Notes under the pieces: generated by a model
What the model was told of the DNA's origin: nothing
Database searches by the model: none
The model's input: only the letters and a program-made list of their open reading frames with translations
Part shown: positions 57,367 to 64,000 of the stretch, piece by piece
Layout of the letters: each line of letters begins with the position of its first letter
Position numbering within the stretch: position 1 is the stretch's first letter
Position numbers and translations under genes: made by a program
NCBI RefSeq assembly: GCF_026242045.1
Contig: NZ_JAPJDO010000008.1
Span: 164,303-228,302, forward strand
Source of the DNA: Mycobacterium pinniadriaticum
GTDB taxonomy: Bacteria > Actinomycetota > Actinomycetes > Mycobacteriales > Mycobacteriaceae
DNA length: 64,000 nucleotides
Direction: 5' to 3'

Positions 57367-57657
57367 CTGATGTTCCTCTTCCAACCAAGGTGCCCGCGTC
57401 TGGTTCGCGGGCATACGACCGGCCAACCGTAGGTCGCCTGCATGCCGATCTCGTTACGCCCGCGTCAACGTCAGAATGCGGCACTGATCGGGAACAAGTC
57501 CCCGCAAACTCATTTTGGGCAAACAAACACGGATTACAGACCGCATTACCGCACGTAAATATGTGAAAAAGCAAGATGAATTTATTGTGTCGTTCGAGCT
57601 CAGCAAGGTCCCCAAGGTCGTATAAGTGGAGTTATAGGGGTTTTGGATTCAACACTT
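57367..57657. promoter_or_regulatory. Divergent upstream region of glutamine synthetase III and an exported protein
   Basis: This 291-bp gap is AT-rich in its right half. It contains GTTACGCCCGCGTCAAC (57453-57469), which loosely resembles a GlnR half-box arrangement (GTNAC-N6-GNAAC), about 90 bp upstream of the synthetase. A TATAAG/TATAGG pair around 57621-57637 could be -10 elements of the exported protein. None is certain. Confidence 0.25.
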
Positions 57658-58617
57658 ATGGGGGCACTCATGTTTGGTTCAGCCGTCATCGCACCTCTCA
57701 CCGTCTGCGCCGTTGTCGCCGCAGCATCACCCACCCTCAGTCCGGCGAATTCGCCGGACTATTACTCCTCAGGGGCCACCCTGTCGAGCGCATTCCAACT
57801 CACGAGCGTGACCAGCGGGTCAGTCGCCCCCGCTGCCGCGGCCGTCGTCGCCAGCTCGGTGCCTTTCGGCCTGCCACAGGTTTTGGCGGTCATGAACGCG
57901 CTGGCCGCGTTCAACCCGGACACTGCCGCAACGATGCAGTTCGTGACCACGTCATTGATTGACGAACTGAACAACGGTACGCCGCTCGGCGAGGCGATGG
58001 TCAACGTCAGCTTGCAGCTGTCCCCGTCGGTCGGCGGCGATATCGGCTCACCGCTCGGGACCGCTCTGACCCAGATCGGCCCGATGTTGGCGTTGGCGCC
58101 CGCGGTGATCAGCGGCGCGATGACGGTGCTCGCGGCCATTCCCGAAGCGGTGATACCGGTGGTGGGTGCGGTGGTGGTAGCCGTCATCAACACCGCCTCC
58201 GCCGTCGGTACGGACGGATTGTCCGCTGCCGTGCAGGCCGGCCTCTACGACGTGGTCGCCGCTGTCGGCAAGGGGATAGCCACGATGGTCAACGTGGTCA
58301 AGGCAGTGCTACAGGACATCGCGGGCACCCTGACCAGCGTATCCGCCGCGAGGACGGCGGCCCCGGCCGCGGCCGGGGGCCTGAGCGCACTGCCCGCCGT
58401 CCAGGTATCGGGCAACACGGCCAAAACCGACACGAGGACGAAACGCGCCACCGCCGCCGCGACACCGGCGAGAGGCACAGCCGGCCCGCGGCCGAGGCAC
58501 TCAGCTTCCGCATCGGCCACGGCCAGCAGTAGCAGGTCCACCGGTTCGGCTCGAGCCGTCGGTAAGCGCCACGCCCGCCCGGCGGCCACGAACGGCACTG
58601 CCAAGTCAGCCCGTTGA
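57658..58617 (+). CDS. Exported Ala/Ser/Thr-rich protein with basic tail, unknown function
   Basis: 319 residues from ATG 57658; TTG 57643 or ATG 57670 are possible. A signal peptide (AVIAPLTVCAVVAAASPTLS) is followed by a hydrophobic, Ala/Val-rich helical domain (PVVGAVVVAVINTASAVGTD) and, from about residue 245, a basic low-complexity tail (TKRATAAATPARGTAGPRPR). The tail is like that of the PE-PPE hydrolase at 18847. Probably cell-wall or membrane associated. I do not recognise a family. Confidence 0.7.
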   Translation: MGALMFGSAVIAPLTVCAVVAAASPTLSPANSPDYYSSGATLSSAFQLTSVTSGSVAPAAAAVVASSVPFGLPQVLAVMNALAAFNPDTAATMQFVTTSLIDELNNGTPLGEAMVNVSLQLSPSVGGDIGSPLGTALTQIGPMLALAPAVISGAMTVLAAIPEAVIPVVGAVVVAVINTASAVGTDGLSAAVQAGLYDVVAAVGKGIATMVNVVKAVLQDIAGTLTSVSAARTAAPAAAGGLSALPAVQVSGNTAKTDTRTKRATAAATPARGTAGPRPRHSASASATASSSRSTGSARAVGKRHARPAATNGTAKSAR

Positions 58618-58640
58618 TGCCGACGTCGGGCCGCGCGGCC

Positions 58641-58646
58641 TAGATT
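58641..58646 (+). promoter_or_regulatory. Candidate -10 box of fdhF (leaderless)
   Basis: TAGATT lies 7 bases before ATG 58654, fitting TANNNT and a leaderless start. Confidence 0.45.
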
Positions 58647-58653
58647 TGAGGGC

Positions 58654-60984
58654 ATGAGCAACGGCCGCGACGTCCCAGCCGACTACGACGAACGCGCGGT
58701 ACGGGTGAGCGCGCCCAAGGATGAGGCGGCCGGCGTTCCCGCGGTTCTGGTGGCGCTGCGGCGCGGGCTGGCCGAGATGGGCGCGGTCCGTACGGTGGAG
58801 ACCCTGGCCCGGCTCAATCAGCGCCACGGATTCGATTGCCCGGGCTGCGCCTGGCCCGAGGAGCACGGCGGCCGCAAGCTTGCCGAGTTCTGCGAGAACG
58901 GGGCCAAAGCGGTGGCCGAGGAGGCCACCAAACGGCGGGTCACCCCGGAGTTCTTCGCCCGCCATTCGGTGGCCGAACTCGCCGACAAGCCCGAGTACTG
59001 GCTGTCCCAGCAGGGCAGGCTGACCCACCCGATGGTGCTGCGCCCCGGCGAGCAGCACTACCGACCGATCGGCTGGAACGAGGCGTACCGGCTGATCGCC
59101 GAACATCTGAGTGCGCTGGGCTCGCCGCACGAGGCGGTCTTCTACACCTCGGGACGCACCAGCAACGAGGCAGCCTTTCTCTACCAATTGCTGGTGCGCA
59201 GCTTCGGCACCAACAATCTGCCGGACTGTTCCAACATGTGCCACGAGTCGTCGGGCACCGCACTGATCGATTCCATCGGTATCGGCAAGGGCTCGGTGAC
59301 CGTCGACGACGTCGAACACGCCGACGTGATCGTCATCGCCGGCCAGAACCCCGGCACCAACCACCCGCGGATGCTGTCGGTGCTGGAGAAGGCGAAAGCC
59401 AACGGGGCGAAGATCATCGCCGTCAATCCGCTTCCCGAGGCAGGCCTGATCCGGTTCAAGGATCCGCAGAAGGTCCACGGAGTCGTCGGCCACGGGGTGC
59501 CGATCGCCGACGAGTTCGTCCAGATCCGCATCGGCGGAGACCTGGCCTTGTTCAAGGGCCTGGGCCGGCTGCTGGTGGAAGCCGACGACCGCGCCCCGGG
59601 CAGCGTGATCGACCGCGAGTTCATCGCCGCGCACTGCCACGGAGCCGACGAGTACCTCGCCGATGCCCGAACCGTCGACATGGACAGCGTCACCGAGGCC
59701 ACGGGTATCACCCGCCCGCAACTGGATCGGGTCGCGGGCCTGCTCGCCGCATCGCAACGCACGATCGTGTGCTGGGCGATGGGCATCACTCAGCACACCC
59801 ACGCCGTCGCCACGATCGCCGAGATGACCAATCTGCTGTTATTGCGCGGCATGATCGGAAAGCCCGGCGCCGGAGTGTGTCCGGTGCGTGGCCACTCCAA
59901 CGTCCAGGGCGATCGCACGATGGGGATCTGGGAGAAGGTCCCCGAAACCTTCCTGGCCGCGCTGGATGACCGGTTCGGCATCATCAGTCCCCGCAAGCAC
60001 GGTTACGACACGGTCGATGCCATCCGGGCCATGCGCGACGGCCGGGCGTCGGTATTCGTCGCGATGGGCGGAAACTTCGCCTCGGCCACCCCCGACACCG
60101 CGGTGACCGAGGCGGCGCTGAGCGCGTGCGCGCTGACCGTGCAGGTCTCCACCAAGCTCAACCGCAGCCATCTGGTGCACGGCCGCACCGCGCTGATCCT
60201 GCCCACCCTGGGACGGACCGACCGCGATCTGGTGTCCGGCCGTAAACAGGTTGTCTCCGTCGAGGATTCGATGTCGATGGTGCACCTGTCGCGAGGCAGT
60301 CTGACCCCACCCAGCGACGAGGTCCGCAGTGAAGTCGCGATCATCTGCCAGTTGGCCCGCGAGGTGCTCGGAGCCGAGCATCCCGTGCCGTGGGACAGCT
60401 TCGCTGCCGACTATGACACCATCCGCGACGCGATCGCCGCCGTCGTGCCGGGCTGCCAAGATTACAACGCCCGGGTCCGCCGGCCGGATGGCTTCCAATT
60501 GCCGCACCCGCCAAGGGATTCCCGCGAATTCCCCACCCTCACCGGCAAGGCCAACTTCACCGTCAGCCCGCTGCACTGGGTGCCGGTGCCGCCCGGGCGC
60601 CTGGTGCTGCAAACCTTACGCAGCCACGACCAGTACAACACCACGATCTACGGTCTCGATGACCGCTACCGCGGGGTCAAGGGTGGCCGCCGCGTGATCT
60701 TCGTCAATCCCACCGACATCGAGGCCCTCGGGCTGACCGCGGGCGACCGTGTCGACCTGATCTCGGAGTTCACCGACCGCCAGGGCGAATTGCAGGAGCG
60801 CCGCGCCAAGGATTTTCTGGTCGTGCCGTATTCCACCCCGGTCGGCAACGCCGCCGCCTACTACCCCGAAACCAATCCTCTGGTACCCCTGGATCACGTT
60901 GCCGCCAAGTCCAATACACCGGTATCGAAGGCGATCGTGATCCGGCTGGAGCGCGGCGAGCAGGAATCGTCATGGGGCGGGTGA
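58654..60984 (+). CDS. fdhF: FdhF/YdeP-family molybdopterin oxidoreductase
   Basis: 776 residues. [20 protein letters not shown] is the YdeP-type CPGC motif; [40 protein letters not shown] and [18 protein letters not shown] are bis-MGD-binding blocks; the C-terminal dinucleotide-binding domain starts near 640. It matches Rv2900c. Family members are formate-dehydrogenase-like, but their substrate and electron partner are not proven, and no beta or gamma subunit is encoded nearby. It overlaps fdhD by 13 bp. Confidence 0.9.
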   Translation: MSNGRDVPADYDERAVRVSAPKDEAAGVPAVLVALRRGLAEMGAVRTVETLARLNQRHGFDCPGCAWPEEHGGRKLAEFCENGAKAVAEEATKRRVTPEFFARHSVAELADKPEYWLSQQGRLTHPMVLRPGEQHYRPIGWNEAYRLIAEHLSALGSPHEAVFYTSGRTSNEAAFLYQLLVRSFGTNNLPDCSNMCHESSGTALIDSIGIGKGSVTVDDVEHADVIVIAGQNPGTNHPRMLSVLEKAKANGAKIIAVNPLPEAGLIRFKDPQKVHGVVGHGVPIADEFVQIRIGGDLALFKGLGRLLVEADDRAPGSVIDREFIAAHCHGADEYLADARTVDMDSVTEATGITRPQLDRVAGLLAASQRTIVCWAMGITQHTHAVATIAEMTNLLLLRGMIGKPGAGVCPVRGHSNVQGDRTMGIWEKVPETFLAALDDRFGIISPRKHGYDTVDAIRAMRDGRASVFVAMGGNFASATPDTAVTEAALSACALTVQVSTKLNRSHLVHGRTALILPTLGRTDRDLVSGRKQVVSVEDSMSMVHLSRGSLTPPSDEVRSEVAIICQLAREVLGAEHPVPWDSFAADYDTIRDAIAAVVPGCQDYNARVRRPDGFQLPHPPRDSREFPTLTGKANFTVSPLHWVPVPPGRLVLQTLRSHDQYNTTIYGLDDRYRGVKGGRRVIFVNPTDIEALGLTAGDRVDLISEFTDRQGELQERRAKDFLVVPYSTPVGNAAAYYPETNPLVPLDHVAAKSNTPVSKAIVIRLERGEQESSWGG

Positions 60985-61799
60985 CCTCGCGGCGGCGGGC
61001 CAGTCACCTCATCGACGGCACCGTCACCGAGCGCCCCGAAACCCTGGTGGTGGAGGAGCCGCTGGAGATCCGGGTCAATGGGACACCGCTGAGCGTCACC
61101 ATGCGCACCCCCGGCTCCGATGTCGAACTCGCGCAGGGCTTTCTGCTGACCGAAGGGGTAATCGCCCACCGCGACGACGTGCTGACCGTGCGCTACTGCC
61201 GGGGAGTCGAAGGGGAAGACGGAACCAACACCTACAACGTCCTCGACGTCACCCTGCGGCCTGGCGTACCCACGCCCGAGGTCGACGTCACCCGCAACTT
61301 CTACACCACCTCTTCGTGCGGCGTCTGCGGCAAGGCCTCGATCGACGCGGTCCGGCTGACCAGCCGGCACTCCCCCGGCGACGACCCGTCGACCGTCACC
61401 GCGGCGGCACTCACCGCGATGCCCACCCAACTGCGCTCGGCACAAAAAGTCTTCGCCAGCACCGGGGGGCTACATGGCGCGGCGCTGTTCGGTGTCGACG
61501 GCACGGCGCTCGCCGTCCGCGAGGACGTCGGCCGGCACAATGCCGTCGACAAGGTGATCGGCTGGGCGTTGGAGGCCAACCGGGTGCCGCTGGGCGGCAC
61601 CGTCCTGCTGGTCAGCGGACGGGCGTCCTTCGAGCTGACTCAGAAGGCGGTGATGGCCGGCATCCCCGTGCTCGCCGCGGTGTCCGCGCCGTCCTCGCTG
61701 GCCGTCGACCTGGCCACCCAGTCCGGTCTGACGCTGGTGGCGTTCCTGCGCGGGGAATCGATGAACGTCTACAGCAGGGCCGACCGCATCCTGCGCTGA
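60972..61799 (+). CDS. fdhD: Formate dehydrogenase accessory sulfurtransferase FdhD
   Basis: 275 residues. [19 protein letters not shown] carries the CxxC pair that relays sulfur from IscS to the molybdenum cofactor, and [20 protein letters not shown] and [20 protein letters not shown] are family blocks. It overlaps fdhF, which it is expected to activate. Matches Rv2899c. Confidence 0.95.
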   Translation: MGRVTSRRRASHLIDGTVTERPETLVVEEPLEIRVNGTPLSVTMRTPGSDVELAQGFLLTEGVIAHRDDVLTVRYCRGVEGEDGTNTYNVLDVTLRPGVPTPEVDVTRNFYTTSSCGVCGKASIDAVRLTSRHSPGDDPSTVTAAALTAMPTQLRSAQKVFASTGGLHGAALFGVDGTALAVREDVGRHNAVDKVIGWALEANRVPLGGTVLLVSGRASFELTQKAVMAGIPVLAAVSAPSSLAVDLATQSGLTLVAFLRGESMNVYSRADRILR

Positions 61800-61907
61800 G
61801 TCGTCCACCGGCAATCTCCACCTAATCTCCATAGAACCTCCAAGCCGCCGTGGCGCGATACCGGCGACCATTCAATCCCGATCACCCACCGAACGATTGG
61901 GAGCACG

Positions 61908-63245
61908 ATGGCCGAAATTCTGATTGCGGGTCTGTCCGCGGCCGGGCACATCACCCCGTTGCTGGCCATTGCCGGTGGGCTGGCCCATCGCGGTGACCAG
62001 GTCACCGTGCTGACGTCACCCAGACACGCGGCGAGCATCTACGCCTGCGGCGCCAAGCTGCACCCACTACCACCCGAAGCCGACCTGGTGGACGGCAAGG
62101 TCGACCAGTTTCCGGAACGGGCCCAGCTGACCGGGCTGCGGCGGCTCAACTTCGACATCGCCGAGATGTTCGTCGCACCCATGCCCCGGCAGGCGGCCAT
62201 CCTCGCCGAACTGTTCACGTCGACCCGCTTCGACGCCGTGATCGTCGATTCGGCGTTCCTCGGGATCCTGCCGTTCCTGCTGGGTTCGCGGGCCTCTCTA
62301 CCGCCGGTGCTGGCATTCACCCCGATGCCGTTGATGATTGCCAGCCGCGACACCGGCCCCGCCGGTCTCGGCATGCCGCCCACCACCGGCCCCCTGGGGC
62401 GGCTACGCAATCGGACCCTCACCGCACTGTCGCACAGTGTGCTGCTGGGACCCTCGCACCGCGCCGCCAATCGGCTTCTGGACGCCATGAACGCCCCGCG
62501 GCTACCGGTGTTCGTCTTGGACGCGGGGCTCCTGGCCGATCGCTACATCGTGCCCACCGTGCCGGCGTTCGACTATCCGCGCAGCGACCTGCCCGCCAAT
62601 GTGCGCTACGTCGGCGCGGTGCACCCGCTGCCGGCCCGAGGATTCCGGCCGCCACCGTGGTGGAGCGTGCTCGACGACGGTCGGCCCGTCGTGCACGTCA
62701 CCCAGGGCACCGTCGACAATGCCGAATTGGGCCGCCTGCTGGAACCGACCATCGAGGCCCTCGGCGGCGAGGACGTCGTCGTGGTCGCCACCACCGGGGG
62801 CCGTGCCATCACCGACGTCAAGGTCCCGTTGCCGTTGAATACCTTTGTCGCCGAATTTATCCCGCACGATGTCCTGCTGCCCAAAGTGGATGCCATGGTG
62901 AGCAACGGCGGCTACGGCGCCGTCCAGCGCGCTCTGTGCGCCGGCGTTCCGCTGGTGGTGGCCGGCGATACCGAGGACAAGCCGGAAGTGGCCGCCCGGG
63001 TCGGTTGGTCGGGCGCGGGGATCAACCTGAAGACCGGCACACCCACACCGCGAGCACTGCGCCATGCCGTCAGCGCGGTGCTGCACAATCCGCACTACCG
63101 GAACTGCGCCCGTAACCTGCAGACTGCGTTCGCCCAGCGTGACGGTGTCGCTGAGATCGCCGCATTGGTCGACGAGGTGATCGACCGACCCCCGAGCCGG
63201 GTGGCTCTGGACAGCGGCTCGTCGGGTCATCGTCAGCGGTCCTAG
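61908..63245 (+). CDS. UGT/MGT-type glycosyltransferase (GT1 fold)
   Basis: 445 residues. EILIAGLSAAGHITPLLAIA opens the acceptor domain with the catalytic His in GHITP. The donor-binding signature is AEFIPHDVLLPKVDAMVSNG then GYGAVQRALCAGVPLVVAG near residue 325-360. Such enzymes glycosylate lipids, sterols or secondary metabolites; the mycobacterial examples make glycopeptidolipids or phenolic glycolipids, but no such cluster is here. GGGAGC precedes the ATG. Confidence 0.88.
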   Translation: MAEILIAGLSAAGHITPLLAIAGGLAHRGDQVTVLTSPRHAASIYACGAKLHPLPPEADLVDGKVDQFPERAQLTGLRRLNFDIAEMFVAPMPRQAAILAELFTSTRFDAVIVDSAFLGILPFLLGSRASLPPVLAFTPMPLMIASRDTGPAGLGMPPTTGPLGRLRNRTLTALSHSVLLGPSHRAANRLLDAMNAPRLPVFVLDAGLLADRYIVPTVPAFDYPRSDLPANVRYVGAVHPLPARGFRPPPWWSVLDDGRPVVHVTQGTVDNAELGRLLEPTIEALGGEDVVVVATTGGRAITDVKVPLPLNTFVAEFIPHDVLLPKVDAMVSNGGYGAVQRALCAGVPLVVAGDTEDKPEVAARVGWSGAGINLKTGTPTPRALRHAVSAVLHNPHYRNCARNLQTAFAQRDGVAEIAALVDEVIDRPPSRVALDSGSSGHRQRS

Positions 63246-63338
63246 CCCGAGGTGACCTTCTGCCCTTCCTTCGCTGTCCCGCCGATGCACACCATGGGGA
63301 GACAGGACGCAGTTGGATCACCTGCTCGGAGGAACATC

Positions 63339-63710
63339 ATGATCAAGGCCCTGTCCGGATTACCCGACAACGTCGCGGCATTCTCCTGCCACGGCCACGT
63401 CTCGAAATCGGACTACGAAACGGTGCTGATACCGGACGTCGAGACCCGTCTGGCCCGGCATGACAAGGTCCGCATCTACTACGAGATCGATCCCGACTTC
63501 GACGGTTTCGATCCCGGTGCCATGTGGGACGACACCAAGTTCGGGTTCAGCCACGTCCTGAGATGGGAACGGTTTGCCGTTGTCACCGACATCGAGTGGA
63601 TCAAGCAGACGATGAAGTTCGTCGGCTTCCTGATGCCGGGTGAGATGCGCGCGTTCCCCATCGCGGATGCCGCGAAGGCGCGCGAATGGGTCAGCGAGTC
63701 GGCAAGCTGA
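63339..63710 (+). CDS. SpoIIAA-like (STAS/SEC14-type) protein
   Basis: 123 residues from ATG 63339 with a strong ribosome binding site (CGGAGGAACATC). The DUF3478 core is seen: NVAAFSCHGHVSKSDYETVL, RIYYEIDPDFDGFDPGAMWD and FAVVTDIEWIKQTMKFVGFL. Related proteins adopt a SpoIIAA fold and may bind a lipid or small ligand; function unknown. Confidence 0.8.
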   Translation: MIKALSGLPDNVAAFSCHGHVSKSDYETVLIPDVETRLARHDKVRIYYEIDPDFDGFDPGAMWDDTKFGFSHVLRWERFAVVTDIEWIKQTMKFVGFLMPGEMRAFPIADAAKAREWVSESAS

Positions 63711-63991
63711 CTTGTCGCGGCGCCCGGGGCGGGCGCGCAGGACGTTGTCCTCCGTCCGGATGACACAAGGTGAGGACATAGGTCCTGGGATCAGTGGCTG
63801 TCGGCCGTTCCGGGCACCAGCGCCAGAAAAATAGAGTTCGACGTTGACGCACATTCATACGCCGGACTCATGACAGCCGAAGCAGGTGCCTAGACCGTAT
63901 GGGGAGGCTGGGGCCTCGCCACATGTGATCGTGGGTTGCCGTCAGGAGTGGGTCCTGGCCGGTAGAGCCACAGATGTGGATGGAGGCCCCA
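63711..63991. other. Non-coding stretch before the last gene, with a start-codon-sequestering inverted repeat
   Basis: No gene is seen. CTGGGGCCTC (63908-63917) is perfectly mirrored by GAGGCCCCAG (63983-63992), and the right arm covers both the ribosome binding site and the first base of the GTG. If the final gene is an IS110-type transposase, this stretch would include its left non-coding end. Confidence 0.45.
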
Positions 63992-64000
63992 GTGAAGGTT
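63992..64000 (+). CDS. First three codons of a truncated gene, possibly an IS110-family transposase
   Basis: GTG AAG GTT follows a good ribosome binding site (GGAGG, 63982-63986). IS110-family transposases of actinobacteria often begin V/M-K-V followed by a FCGIDWA-type DEDD block and have GGAGGCCCC-like leaders. Only three residues are visible, so identity is a guess. Confidence 0.3.

Noticed and set aside
57453..57469. GTTAC-N6-GTCAAC as a GlnR box for glutamine synthetase III
   Set aside because: Only a loose match to one half of the GlnR arrangement; kept as a weak note within the intergenic region.

Overview
The window is about 64 kb of high-GC actinobacterial chromosome. Gene order and protein sequences point to a Mycobacterium, most likely a rapid grower (Mycolicibacterium). 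The backbone follows the M. tuberculosis Rv2409c-Rv2455c order: transglutaminase/alpha-E/ATP-grasp, rpsT, holA, comEC, comEA, degV, octT, gpgP, rsfS, nadD, VWA/MoxR, proA, rbsK, nadE, proB, obg, rpmA, rplU, rne, ndk, folC, valS, rpf, mobA, korB, korA. These equivalences come from remembered gene order and protein similarity; no search was run. Species is not assigned.

Layout. 1-6749: an amidoligase-type operon (transglutaminase fold, alpha-E, circularly permuted ATP-grasp), rpsT, and holA-comEC-comEA. 6908-15339: an accessory block where M. tuberculosis carries eis. It holds an NAD(P)-binding dehydrogenase, a YceI protein, an aquaporin, an OmpR-type two-component system, two small exported proteins, a DUF3500 lipoprotein and a methyltransferase. 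15404-18696: degV plus the glucosylglycerate genes octT-gpgP and rsfS-nadD. 18847-20028: a secreted PE-PPE-domain hydrolase. 20115-23722: VWA-MoxR and proA. 23790-27125: rbsK, an enoyl-CoA hydratase, and a metal module (ArsR/CmtR sensor, CDF-type exporter, methyltransferase). 27126-31221: nadE, a small protein, a YdcF protein and a sirtuin. 31218-42815: proB-obg-rpmA-rplU-rne-ndk-folC-valS. 42878-47584: a DUF937 pseudogene, a Rv2449c-like dehydrogenase, an S9 peptidase and a flavin monooxygenase. 47606-48611: two rpf genes with a long regulatory leader. 49550-53262: mobA-korB-korA. 53452-63710: a PfkB kinase, a dienelactone hydrolase, type III glutamine synthetase, an exported protein, fdhF-fdhD, a glycosyltransferase and a SpoIIAA-like protein. 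The last 9 bases begin a further gene, possibly an IS110-type transposase.

The most interesting signal is in the accessory block. A composite operator, CTGAAG-N5-CTGAAG, then 21-22 bp, then CTTCAG-N5-CTTCAG, occurs three times, at 9643-9698, 11933-11987 and 14930-14984. The copies lie upstream of the aquaporin, between the response regulator and the first small exported protein, and upstream of the second small exported protein. This looks like a self-contained, autoregulated two-component regulon controlling an atypical aquaporin (the Arg after the second NPA is Val) and two tiny secreted proteins. The regulon genes are capped by perfect-stem bidirectional hairpins of 14-17 bp.

Other notable signals: identical CC-x7-CC tails on the metal sensor and its adjacent transporter; a 65-bp tandem repeat at the obg/proB junction; divergent leaderless promoters with overlapping -10 boxes at 46402-46411; and an rpf leader with paired CRP-like palindromes and a possible c-di-AMP (ydaO-type) riboswitch.
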